Positions 1-5,646 are shown, counted from the stretch's first letter. The stretch is 5,960 bases of DNA from Caldisericota bacterium (GCA_030642335.1 DAOWNX010000061.1:1-5960), one strand, 5' to 3'. Made by a program: numbers and translations. The notes: generated by a model not told the origin, from the letters alone.

Positions 1-512
1 CCGTTTTCTATTGTGACATGCGTTTCACCAAAAGGTTCTGAGGGTTCGATTGGATTTGTTCTTTCAAACCCCGCTTTATACTCAACTTTTCCCGTACTCT
101 TATCTATCTTGTACAGCTCTGACGAAGAAACCAGGAACAATTTACTTCCAAGAACTTTGCCATCCGAAATTTGACCTGTATTAATTTTCCACACATACGG
201 GAATTCCCTCAGGTTTACCTCAAGCTTTTTATTAAAAATGGACAGAGAAACCTCTTGTGTTTCTGGCGTAAACTTGTCTTTTTCTAAAGTAATTCTATAC
301 TTGTTTCTGGTTGATAATTCTGTTGTTATGGGTGTTTTCCCAACTACTCCGTAAGTAAAAATATTGTTACCCTGGATAGTTTCGATATACACATCTGCAC
401 CTTCCGGATTTGAGACTATTTCAATGCTTGCCTTATCACGTATGTTGCAACCTACTGACGAAAGCAGCAAAACAAACAAAATAAAAAAAATAAGTAAATG
501 CAAGCGCTTCAT
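1..512 (-). CDS. PEGA-domain lipoprotein, 5' part only (runs off the left edge)
   Basis: The frame is open from an ATG at 512-510 to the window edge, giving 170 residues with no stop, so the C-terminus is missing. A GGAGG at 519-523, six bases upstream, fixes the start. The N-terminus (MKRLHLLIFF...) is a signal peptide ending in SVGC, so Cys22 is the likely lipidated residue and the protein should sit on the outer face of the membrane. Residues about 29-101 match a PEGA domain: the signature SNPEGADVYIE, then GKTPI and a KYRITLEKDKF-like strand pair. PEGA domains are small surface beta-sandwiches that often precede repeat domains. From residue 107 the pattern WKI-NTG...GKVLGSKLFLVSSSELYKIDKSTGKVEY resembles the first blade of a PQQ/WD40-like propeller, seen only in part. 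It has its own promoter-like sequence and lies 132 bases after the amidase-like gene at 645-1802. The molecular function is unknown. The lipoprotein and PEGA calls are firm; the propeller call is tentative. Confidence 0.85.
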   Translation of the reverse strand, partial: MKRLHLLIFFILFVLLLSSVGCNIRDKASIEIVSNPEGADVYIETIQGNNIFTYGVVGKTPITTELSTRNKYRITLEKDKFTPETQEVSLSIFNKKLEVNLREFPYVWKINTGQISDGKVLGSKLFLVSSSELYKIDKSTGKVEYKAGFERTNPIEPSEPFGETHVTIEN

Positions 513-542
513 TTGATTCCTCCCTATTATGTTATTCATTAG

Positions 543-571
543 TATATAAAATATCCTTTATTTTTATTCAA
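543..571 (-). promoter_or_regulatory. Sigma-A-like promoter for the PEGA lipoprotein gene
   Basis: On the minus strand TTGAAT (566-571) and TATATA (543-548) are separated by exactly 17 bases, about 30 bases before the start codon at 512. Five of six bases match the -35 consensus TTGACA only loosely (TTGA shared), and the -10 is four to five of six. An AT-only inverted repeat (558-577, TTATTTTT/AAAAATAA, 4-base loop) overlaps the -35. AT-rich DNA yields such matches easily, so this is a plausible rather than a proven promoter. Confidence 0.4.
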
Positions 572-595
572 AAATAAGCTTGTTATTATCATTAC

Positions 596-633
596 TTAGC
601 CCAATACCGCTAAAATAAACAGTGTTGGGCTAA
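596..633. repeat. 12-bp inverted repeat just after the amidase-like gene
   Basis: TTAGCCCAATAC (596-607) pairs with GTGTTGGGCTAA (622-633): 12 pairs, one of them a wobble, around a 14-base loop. It begins 12 bases after the stop of the gene at 645-1802, where a terminator would be expected. On neither strand is the stem followed by a run of T, so it does not meet the intrinsic-terminator rule. It could be a weak or factor-dependent terminator, an RNA 3'-end stabiliser, or an operator for the downstream promoter at 543-571. Confidence 0.55.
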
Positions 634-644
634 TTGTGCTAATT

Positions 645-1802
645 CTAAAATGATAACTGGTTGTATATATGTATTGGATGGTATATAGGCCCCGTGGATG
701 TATTTTGTGAGCCAGCATAATCCCATCTAACATGGTAATAATCGTAATTGTGGCAATCAACAAGTACTGCATATGTCCCACTCAAATAGTCAATATAGGT
801 ATAGGCTACCACAGCTACATGGTTTACACCATTTTGTGCATCCCAATCATAATACACGATATCTCCCTTTAGAAGACCACCAATGTTCACATTACTTATT
901 GGAATTTCTGTTCCAAAATGATTTAACATAAAAGGATATTGGTAGTCTACATTTATCCACGTAAGTGGCCAATCATCGTCATTAGTTTGATTAGGATATG
1001 TTCCATTATTATCATACCACCAGCTTGAACTATTGTGTATACGCCAACCTATATAAGGAGCCCCTCCAGCATGCATTGACTGCGAGACAAAATTTGTACA
1101 ATCGTTAGGTTGAGTTTTGTAGTAAGCGGAATTGTAATAACCCGGGTAGTTTGTCCCACCATGAGCTGACGGATTAACATAACTGTCTGCATAGGAAGCA
1201 GCTGCATTTCTATTGTAACTAACTGTGCTTGTAGCAGTATTCATAGCACTCTGCTCGACAACTACTTTTGTAGATGTTGACTCAGTAGAGAGCTCATAAT
1301 CAGGAGATATTACCCCTGTTAAAGGTCCTTCATCATACGAATCTTTAAGAAGTAGCCATTTACCGTCTTTAAAACTCCAGGTCATATCATGATTAACGCC
1401 AAAACCGGATGTAATAGTATTTCCTTGCCAAGTCCAGTCGAAGAATGTCCATTCATAAACCGAAACATTTGCAATATTATCGCTTATATTAATATTTTTT
1501 CTGTATGGAGTACTTTTCATACTGACTATTTTCGTTTCCCATCGCTTTTCAAGGGCTCTGAATTTTTGCACTCTGTCATTCAATTCAAACTGTAATAATT
1601 TGGAGTTTATAACATAAAATTTATTGAGATTAGTATTATGACCAATAGTACATTCTGCACGTTCGTAAAAGAGGTTATCAATGCTCTGTCTCAAAGTAGT
1701 TTCACTATCATTAGCGAAAGATAGTGAAGTGGATGCAAAAATCAATGAAAATGTAAGCACTAAAATGAAAACCTTTTTTATTACTTTACTACTTCTATGC
1801 AT
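645..1802 (-). CDS. Secreted Amidase_6-like (putative amidase domain) protein, 385 aa
   Basis: The start ATG at 1802 is preceded by GAAGGAGG (1809-1816) with six-base spacing. The first 30 residues are a Sec signal peptide with a basic start (MHRSSKVIKK), a hydrophobic core, and probable cleavage at SFA-ND after residue 30. Residues about 35-180 are an N-terminal domain whose end (TWSFKDGKWLLLKDSYDE, about 141-158) has the look of a small alpha-beta or NTF2-like fold; I do not recognise it. Residues about 195-380 match the Amidase_6 family (putative amidase domain, PF12671-type). NDCTNFVSQ has the candidate nucleophile Cys235 with SQ-helix context, GDIVYYDW lies at 313-320, NHVAVV has candidate base His328, and a later DCHNYD (His351, Asn352) may supply the third polar residue. 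By analogy with other Cys/His papain-like folds it may cut an amide bond in the cell wall or in peptides; family activity is poorly established. The leader upstream has two ECF-like promoters. Its architecture parallels 4128-5378 but the sequences outside the catalytic core are diverged. Confidence 0.88.
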   Translation of the reverse strand: MHRSSKVIKKVFILVLTFSLIFASTSLSFANDSETTLRQSIDNLFYERAECTIGHNTNLNKFYVINSKLLQFELNDRVQKFRALEKRWETKIVSMKSTPYRKNINISDNIANVSVYEWTFFDWTWQGNTITSGFGVNHDMTWSFKDGKWLLLKDSYDEGPLTGVISPDYELSTESTSTKVVVEQSAMNTATSTVSYNRNAAASYADSYVNPSAHGGTNYPGYYNSAYYKTQPNDCTNFVSQSMHAGGAPYIGWRIHNSSSWWYDNNGTYPNQTNDDDWPLTWINVDYQYPFMLNHFGTEIPISNVNIGGLLKGDIVYYDWDAQNGVNHVAVVAYTYIDYLSGTYAVLVDCHNYDYYHVRWDYAGSQNTSTGPIYHPIHIYNQLSF

Positions 1803-1827
1803 AAGCTGCCTCCTTCAAAATTTTAAC

Positions 1828-1836
1828 TTTATACCA
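1828..1836 (-). promoter_or_regulatory. Possible extended -10 promoter element before the amidase-like gene
   Basis: The minus strand reads TGGTATAAA at 1836-1828, which fits an extended -10 (TGn plus TATAAA). It lies about 25 bases before the start codon at 1802, and no convincing -35 is found at 16-18 bases upstream. If used, it would give a short leader containing little beyond the Shine-Dalgarno site. Weak evidence in such AT-rich DNA. Confidence 0.2.
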
Positions 1837-1854
1837 TTAAATTTCCAAATTTTT

Positions 1855-1920
1855 TTAATGTAACTCACTAAAAAACTTTACTTTTCCCTGTTTTCTTTTT
1901 TGCTTATCTTTTCTTTTCAT
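1855..1920 (-). CDS. Tiny Lys/Arg-rich ORF, 21 codons, doubtful
   Basis: ATG at 1920 overlaps the stop of the preceding 7-codon ORF (AAATGA), the arrangement used for translational coupling. The product starts MKRKDKQKRKQGKVK, with ten Lys/Arg in 21 residues, and ends FFSELH. It has no Shine-Dalgarno site of its own. It may be a translated leader segment, the decayed start of a larger gene, or chance. No function can be assigned. Confidence 0.2.
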   Translation of the reverse strand: MKRKDKQKRKQGKVKFFSELH

Positions 1921-1940
1921 TTATATCTTTCTTTATTCAT
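1917..1940 (-). CDS. Seven-codon ORF behind a perfect Shine-Dalgarno site
   Basis: AAAGGAGGT at 1946-1954 sits six bases before an ATG at 1940; the reading frame is MNKERYK and then TGA. The ribosome binding site is as good as that of any gene in the window, yet the frame closes after seven codons. Two readings are possible: a leader peptide that couples to the ORF at 1920-1855, or the preserved start of a gene whose body has been lost. The equivalent position in the right-hand leader (5573) has the same design. Confidence 0.35.
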   Translation of the reverse strand: MNKERYK

Positions 1941-1961
1941 CTTGTACCTCCTTTCAAAGGG

Positions 1962-2063
1962 TTAAATTTGTTCCTCTTCTAATAATACCTTAATCATTTT
2001 TTTGCAATAAGTTTTTAATCTTCTGTAATCTGCACTCTTCTCAGCAGATTTATCTTCCTCCAT
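1962..2063 (-). CDS. 33-codon ORF; possible remnant of an ECF sigma factor C-terminus
   Basis: The frame runs from ATG at 2063 to TAA at 1962; an in-frame TAA lies just upstream, so it cannot be longer. No Shine-Dalgarno site precedes it, and its ATG nearly coincides with the expected transcription start of the promoter at 2067-2096, so it would be leaderless from that promoter. The end, YRRLKTYCKKMIKVLLEEEQI split as R..L...KKM.K.LLEEE, resembles the closing helix of ECF sigma factors (RARKKLKKLLEEE pattern), and the ORF is followed 21 bases later by a strong Shine-Dalgarno site, where an anti-sigma gene would begin. This is an inference from a very short stretch; a chance ORF or leader peptide is equally possible. 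Confidence 0.3.
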   Translation of the reverse strand: MEEDKSAEKSADYRRLKTYCKKMIKVLLEEEQI

Positions 2064-2066
2064 ATA

Positions 2067-2096
2067 TAAGACTTAAGTTTTTCAAAAAATGTTACA
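2067..2096 (-). promoter_or_regulatory. ECF-sigma-like promoter, proximal copy
   Basis: TGTAAC (2091-2096), a 17-base T- and A-rich spacer, then AGTCTTATA starting at 2073. ECF promoters in Firmicutes typically read TGAAAC or TGTAAC, 16-17 bases, then CGTC or similar. Five of six -35 bases and three of the four GTC-type core bases fit. It directs transcription leftward toward the amidase-like gene at 1802. The promoter-like sequence at 5660-5688 has the same geometry and shares the GTGT start and the TCT-TATAT end. Confidence 0.5.
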
Positions 2097-2113
2097 CTTT
2101 TTTTAAAATTCTT

Positions 2114-2172
2114 TTCTCCTATCTATTAGACACCTAACTCGCAAAAAAGTTTCATATTTTTCAAAGAATTTT
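2114..2172 (-). repeat. 59-bp promoter-proximal module, left copy
   Basis: Aligned without gaps to 5647-5705, 43 of 59 positions are identical. The best-kept parts are AAAATTCTTT at the upstream end, CGAGTT in the middle (between -35 and -10 of the ECF-like promoter), TCTA at the -10, and ATAGGAGAA at the downstream end. In both copies it is the upstream part of the leader of an Amidase_6-like gene, which suggests duplication of a regulatory region. Confidence 0.65.
2125..2154 (-). promoter_or_regulatory. ECF-sigma-like promoter, distal copy (TGAAAC-N16-TGTCTA)
   Basis: The minus strand has a perfect TGAAAC (2149-2154), a 16-base spacer beginning with six T, and TGTCTAAT (2132-2125). This matches the ECF consensus TGAAAC-N16/17-CGTC-like better than any other site in the window. 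It lies inside the 59-bp module repeated at 5647-5705, where the -35 is not preserved. The next gene on this strand with a normal length is the amidase-like gene at 1802, about 320 bases away. Confidence 0.55.
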
Positions 2173-2203
2173 TAAAAAAAGTTTTTAATGCTTTTGCAGT
2201 AAT

Positions 2204-2233
2204 AAAAAAGGAGCGCTACTTTTTAAGCGCTCC
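2204..2233 (-). terminator. Intrinsic terminator after the Asp-box lipoprotein gene
   Basis: Read on the minus strand, GGAGCGCT and AGCGCTCC form a perfect 8-bp GC-rich stem (2226-2233 with 2210-2217) with an 8-base loop, followed at once by TTTTTT (2209-2204). It lies 111 bases beyond the stop at 2344 and ends the two-gene unit 5378-2344, separating it from the leader of the left-hand amidase-like gene. Confidence 0.93.
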
Positions 2234-2343
2234 TGCAAATTCTATCAAACAATGACTTTGTTCATAAGCAGAAATCTTATATTTCAAGGCCTAGCTCCAA
2301 ATTCACACATATAATAACCACATAGCACAGCAAATACATTTGC
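2234..2343 (-). other. 3' untranslated region of the lipoprotein gene
   Basis: The 110 bases between the stop at 2344 and the terminator hold no gene that I can support. Immediately after the stop lies a palindrome, AGCAAAT-AC-ATTTGCT (2329-2344), too tight to form a full RNA hairpin and without a T-tract. A 20-codon frame starting in it has no ribosome binding site. Confidence 0.5.
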
Positions 2344-4116
2344 TTAGCTTTTGTCTTCTATCTTAAAGATGCCACCTCCAAAAACACCTACATAAACAAT
2401 GCCATTTTTAGAATCAGTTGTAAGAGAGGAAACAGAAATATGGAAATCACCATCAAGTGTAATTCTTTCCCATGTCTTTCCAGAATCTTTGGACTTGAAT
2501 AGACCATCGTAATATGTTCCTGAATATATGATGCCTGTTACAGGGCTCACTGCTATAGCACTTACACTATATCCAGTTAAGCCTATCTTTTCCCAGGTTT
2601 TTCTACCATCAATACTTTTATAAATGCCCTGTGTGGTAAACTCTTCATAAGAAAGTGGTTCAACATCGCTTATTCCTGTTACTCCAAGATAAACAATATT
2701 ATGGTTATGTGGATCAATTGTAACTGCAGAACCATGAACTCGTTTGGAGTGTTGAATATTTATCTCTTGCCATGTTTTGCCGCCATCAGTAGATTTTGAA
2801 AGCCCACTTGCCCAATAAATTATATTTGGATTGTTATAGTCAACAAGAATTCTACTATTAAAGCAACTATGCGCAGATATTGAACTCCAATAGTTTTCCT
2901 TGAAGTTTGGAATTTGAAACCAATGCAACCCTTTGTCCTCAGATTTAAAAAGCCCTTTATAAGTCTCTGCATAAATTATACCTTTTACTCCCACTGAGAT
3001 GTTATAAAGATTGTTTTCGTTAAGGTCAAGATCTGTTAATTTCCAGTTTTTCCCGTTGTCCAACGATACATAAAGTTTCTTCAAGTAAGAAGAAGTTTCT
3101 TTTGTTGCAACACTCTTTATAAGGAGATCAGGATAAAGAGGATTAAAATAAAAGTCACCCATCTTTTCCCATGTTTTGCCGCAATCGGATGACTTGAAGG
3201 TAGTAAAAGAATTATAAGTTTGATAGCTGTAAGAGACAACGTATAGGAGGTTTGGATTTTGAGGGTCAATATATATGTAAGAAGTATTTACACTGTCTTC
3301 AACAGGATAGTATTCATAGTTCCCTCTTTCCTCCACTGCTTTAAAAAGACCGTTATTGCCAAAGGCGTATACGATATTTGGATTTTTTCGATCGACGGCC
3401 AAATGATTTGGTGCTACATTCGATGCCACGCCAGGTAACGGAGGCAAAGTAGTTCGTTTCCATGTTTTTCCAGAATCAAGCGATGAGAATAGAATACCAA
3501 TATCACTATTAACTTCAGGAATTCGATACGTATAAACAACTGGTAGGTTCTTATTATTAAAGCTGTCATTATACATCTTTAAAATGTCGTTTTCACTTTT
3601 TTGAAGGTCTTTTTCCCAGGTGATACCACCATCAGAAGAAAATAATATTCCATTACCATGTTCTGTTATCCAAATATTCTTAGAACATTTTGGGTCAACA
3701 TAAACTCCATCAATAGTCGGGGGTCCAAAGAGAAGATTTTTTAAAGATAGGAGAATGCCCCAATGCTTTCCACCATCTTCAGACTTCCACAGGGCAGTTT
3801 TAGCATTTCCTATTACTTGAACCTTGCCAGATTGGTCAACTTCTTGTCGTGGATATGTGGCTGCATATATGATGTTGCTATCTTTTGGGTCTATCGCAAA
3901 AGCTGAAATAGATTCATCGTTAATCCTTTCCCAGTGAGAAGTCTCCCAGGGTACAAATTTTTCTTTTTTACCATTCTCAATTTCAACTTCCTGATTTGGT
4001 ATTTCGCTCTGAGGATTATTTTGTGGCAGGACTTCTCCTTTCCTACTGCATCCAGAAACATAAACTGATAAAATAATTATAACTATTACCGATGCTATTA
4101 ACCTTTTTCTTAGCAT
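2344..4116 (-). CDS. Lipoprotein beta-propeller with nine Asp-box (BNR) repeats, 590 aa
   Basis: I start it at the ATG at 4116, not at the earlier in-frame ATG at 4161, because the sequence MLRKRLIASVIVIIILSVYV then SGC is a complete lipoprotein signal; the earlier start would add 15 residues before it and overlap the upstream gene. The lipobox VSGC puts the lipidated residue at Cys23, followed by a Pro/Gln/Glu-rich linker to about residue 50. Nine S-x-D-x-G-x-x-W Asp boxes follow, ending at residues about 119, 167, 219, 316, 358, 399, 449, 508 and 550, each after a strand such as LFKS or IYKS, alternating with AIDPKDSNIIYA-type strands. This is the pattern of VPS10/BNR-type propellers; Asp boxes are structural. 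I see no sialidase FRIP motif or catalytic set, so sialidase activity should not be assumed. It follows the amidase-like gene by 11 bases, with only a weak AAGG about 14 bases upstream, suggesting translational coupling. Likely role: surface binding or scaffolding, inferred. Confidence 0.9.
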   Translation of the reverse strand: MLRKRLIASVIVIIILSVYVSGCSRKGEVLPQNNPQSEIPNQEVEIENGKKEKFVPWETSHWERINDESISAFAIDPKDSNIIYAATYPRQEVDQSGKVQVIGNAKTALWKSEDGGKHWGILLSLKNLLFGPPTIDGVYVDPKCSKNIWITEHGNGILFSSDGGITWEKDLQKSENDILKMYNDSFNNKNLPVVYTYRIPEVNSDIGILFSSLDSGKTWKRTTLPPLPGVASNVAPNHLAVDRKNPNIVYAFGNNGLFKAVEERGNYEYYPVEDSVNTSYIYIDPQNPNLLYVVSYSYQTYNSFTTFKSSDCGKTWEKMGDFYFNPLYPDLLIKSVATKETSSYLKKLYVSLDNGKNWKLTDLDLNENNLYNISVGVKGIIYAETYKGLFKSEDKGLHWFQIPNFKENYWSSISAHSCFNSRILVDYNNPNIIYWASGLSKSTDGGKTWQEINIQHSKRVHGSAVTIDPHNHNIVYLGVTGISDVEPLSYEEFTTQGIYKSIDGRKTWEKIGLTGYSVSAIAVSPVTGIIYSGTYYDGLFKSKDSGKTWERITLDGDFHISVSSLTTDSKNGIVYVGVFGGGIFKIEDKS

Positions 4117-4127
4117 AATTTTTTCAT

Positions 4128-5378
4128 TTACCTTGTTATTCCATGTTGTGAAGCATAACAATATGTAACATAATGATGAACTGTATAGTAATTCTGGTCA
4201 TTATCATTGTAATATGAATTTTCCCACCCTTCCCCGCTATAAAAATAGTGTTGTCTATCAGTATTATGCTGACTTAATGCACGGTTTATAGTATCATTTT
4301 GCACAATCATTGCAACATGTCCTGGGTAATCACTCGTGTCTTTCCACATTATTACACCTCCTGCATTAGCCCAGTACCAATCTGAGTCTGCCCAATAACC
4401 ATTGTAATACATATAGTTCCTTAAACCAGTATTACCATTTTCAGAAACTGGTGTTGTCCATATCCAGGGAGCATAATCTGGAAGAAGCTCTGAAGAATCG
4501 TACCACCAATTCTCTACATCATGAGTGGTACTCATTGGAATTCTCCCAGCATACATTGCCTGTGAAACAAAATTTGCGCAATCATTTGTACAAGTCCTAT
4601 ACTGGTTCGTGTTATACTCTAGAGCATAGTGATCCGCATAGTCAGCTGCATAATCATTGTAGTGAGGATAGCCAGGATCATTATAATTTGTATCTTTTCT
4701 CCGGTATTCATCTACCGTGTAACAATATTGAGAAATTTGAGGAAAAGCAGCATCCTTAGCCTTATTTGCAATTTCTTCTACATGCTTGAAACCTTTCATT
4801 TCCATTTCATCTGCAGTTAGAACCAAACTGTATATCCTATAAAAATCACCCATCGAGTTATCTGCAAAGAAGTTTACTGTTTCTGGCAGAATATTTCCGT
4901 TCTCTGAAAGGTCTGCTACAACTTTAAAATCAATATTTAGAGTTTCAGTTTTACCAATGTAACCCTTTAATTCAGTAACCCAACTATTTATTTCTTTATT
5001 TACAGCACTGATGCTGTTAGGGGATAATTCTCCGTTTTTCAAATCTTTGAATCTTTCCATTCCTCTTATTGCTGGCAGCTCTTCTGGGGTTGTTGCTTTT
5101 AACATTTCACTTACAGTTCCAGTGAACGTTCCTTCTACTTTACCATCTTTAATTTCTATATTAACAGGAGTTATTGAAATGGAAATGTTCTTATAGTACT
5201 GAGCCTCATTCTTAATAATCCAGGTCTTTAATGTGTTAGAGAGCTCATTTGTGACTATACCCCTACCTACTTCAGCAGATGAAACATTTTTAAAGTATCC
5301 ATTAGCAATTCCTGAAAATGTCATTAACGCAAACAAGAAAACCACACTAACCAATAAAAACTTTTTGTTGATAGACAT
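4128..5378 (-). CDS. Secreted Amidase_6-like (putative amidase domain) protein, 416 aa
   Basis: ATG at 5378 follows GAGGAGGTAA (5384-5393; GGAGG eight bases away). The N-terminus, MSINKKFLLVSVVFLFALMT and on to about residue 27, is a Sec signal peptide; the cleavage point is uncertain (after IANG or after NVSSA). Residues about 35-220 form an unrecognised region with alternating strands (ISISITPVNIEIKDGKVEGT) and helices. Residues about 225-410 match the Amidase_6 family: an Asp/Tyr/Ala-rich YADHYALEYN helix, then NDCANFVSQAMYAGR with candidate nucleophile Cys267, WWYD at 291-294, GGVIMWKD at 340-347, GHVAMIV with candidate base His354, and SQHNTD (His371, Asn372). The same landmarks occur in the gene at 645-1802 (NDCTNFVSQ, WWYD, NHVAVV, CHN), so they are paralogs in this domain, with different N-terminal parts. 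It heads a two-gene unit with the Asp-box lipoprotein gene. A secreted cell-wall or peptide amidase is the best guess; the family's activity is not well defined. Confidence 0.9.
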   Translation of the reverse strand: MSINKKFLLVSVVFLFALMTFSGIANGYFKNVSSAEVGRGIVTNELSNTLKTWIIKNEAQYYKNISISITPVNIEIKDGKVEGTFTGTVSEMLKATTPEELPAIRGMERFKDLKNGELSPNSISAVNKEINSWVTELKGYIGKTETLNIDFKVVADLSENGNILPETVNFFADNSMGDFYRIYSLVLTADEMEMKGFKHVEEIANKAKDAAFPQISQYCYTVDEYRRKDTNYNDPGYPHYNDYAADYADHYALEYNTNQYRTCTNDCANFVSQAMYAGRIPMSTTHDVENWWYDSSELLPDYAPWIWTTPVSENGNTGLRNYMYYNGYWADSDWYWANAGGVIMWKDTSDYPGHVAMIVQNDTINRALSQHNTDRQHYFYSGEGWENSYYNDNDQNYYTVHHYVTYCYASQHGITR

Positions 5379-5463
5379 CTTTATTACCTCCTCGTATAAT
5401 TTTAATTAAGTTAAAACTCTTATCTCTGCTTCTAATTCTGCTTGTTACTGTTTCCATATTAGC

Positions 5464-5492
5464 ATTTTATACCTTTTAACTTTTTTATCCAA
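5464..5492 (-). promoter_or_regulatory. Sigma-A-like promoter for the amidase-lipoprotein unit
   Basis: TTGGAT (5487-5492) and TAAAAT (5464-5469) on the minus strand are exactly 17 bases apart, about 85 bases before the start codon at 5378. Four of six bases fit TTGACA and five of six TATAAT. It would give a unit transcribed without the micro-ORF leader, independent of the ECF-like promoter further upstream. Confidence 0.45.
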
Positions 5493-5520
5493 TTTCCACT
5501 CAGTTAGTTGTTGCCTGCTT

Positions 5521-5614
5521 CTACACGAAATAATTCTTCATTTGCCTTTTACTCATCAGTACATTGCTCTCATATTGTACCACCTCCTTCAAATAAAATT
5601 TCTCTTTTCTGCAT
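5521..5614 (-). other. Chain of three overlapping tiny ORFs
   Basis: Frame one (5614-5570) reads MQKREILFEGGGTI. Its TGA overlaps the ATG of frame two (5573-5556), MRAMY, which is preceded by GAAGGAGGTG (5581-5590). That frame's TGA overlaps the ATG of frame three (5556-5521), MSKRQMKNYFV. The overlaps ATGA and TGATG are typical of translational coupling. The strong Shine-Dalgarno site and the coupled design match the leader at 1855-1940. They may be a translated regulatory leader or decayed gene starts; I assign no product. Confidence 0.3.
5575..5602 (-). repeat. Leader repeat block 2, copy B (Shine-Dalgarno block)
   Basis: GAAATTTTATTTGAAGGAGG and on to ACAA matches 5803-5830 at 24 of 28 positions. 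In both copies it carries a Shine-Dalgarno site and is followed by an ATG. Together with block 1 at 5604-5635 it shows that this stretch duplicates the leader at the right edge. Confidence 0.7.
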
Positions 5615-5635
5615 TTCTTTTTGCTGCGCTTCCTA
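5604..5635 (-). repeat. Leader repeat block 1, copy B
   Basis: The 32 bases are identical to 5929-5960 at 28 positions; the longest shared run is AAAGAAATGCAGAAAAG. Only one base separates it from block 2 in this copy, whereas 98 bases separate the blocks in the right-edge copy. Confidence 0.7.
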
Positions 5636-5646
5636 TTAAAAATTTA

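Larger units (their letters stand above)
1803..2203 (-). other. Long leader of the amidase-like gene, with promoters and tiny ORFs
   Basis: About 400 bases without a conventional gene separate the terminator at 2204-2233 from the start codon at 1802. In transcription order they hold the 59-bp module shared with the right-hand leader (2172-2114), two ECF-like promoters (2154-2125 and 2096-2067), a 33-codon ORF (2063-1962), a perfect Shine-Dalgarno site (1946-1954) feeding a 7-codon ORF (1940-1917), and a Lys/Arg-rich 21-codon ORF overlapping its stop (1920-1855). An inverted repeat AATCTGC/GCAGATT (2027-2033 with 2044-2050, 10-base loop) lies within the 33-codon ORF. The spacing is far longer than a simple promoter needs. 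Confidence 0.6.

Noticed and set aside
596..781. 61-codon frame on the opposite or shifted frame overlapping the end of the left amidase-like gene
   Set aside because: It overlaps the conserved C-terminal part of the amidase-like domain and has no ribosome site.
2329..2344. Palindrome AGCAAAT-AC-ATTTGCT as a terminator
   Set aside because: The loop is too small for the full stem and no T-tract follows; a much better terminator lies at 2204-2233.
2344..4116. Sialidase annotation for the Asp-box protein
   Set aside because: Asp boxes are structural and shared by many propellers; the catalytic arginines and FRIP motif are not visible.
4451..4820. Two plus-strand frames (102 and 63 codons) inside the right amidase-like gene
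   Set aside because: They are antisense to well-supported coding sequence with signal peptide and catalytic motifs, and they lack ribosome binding sites.
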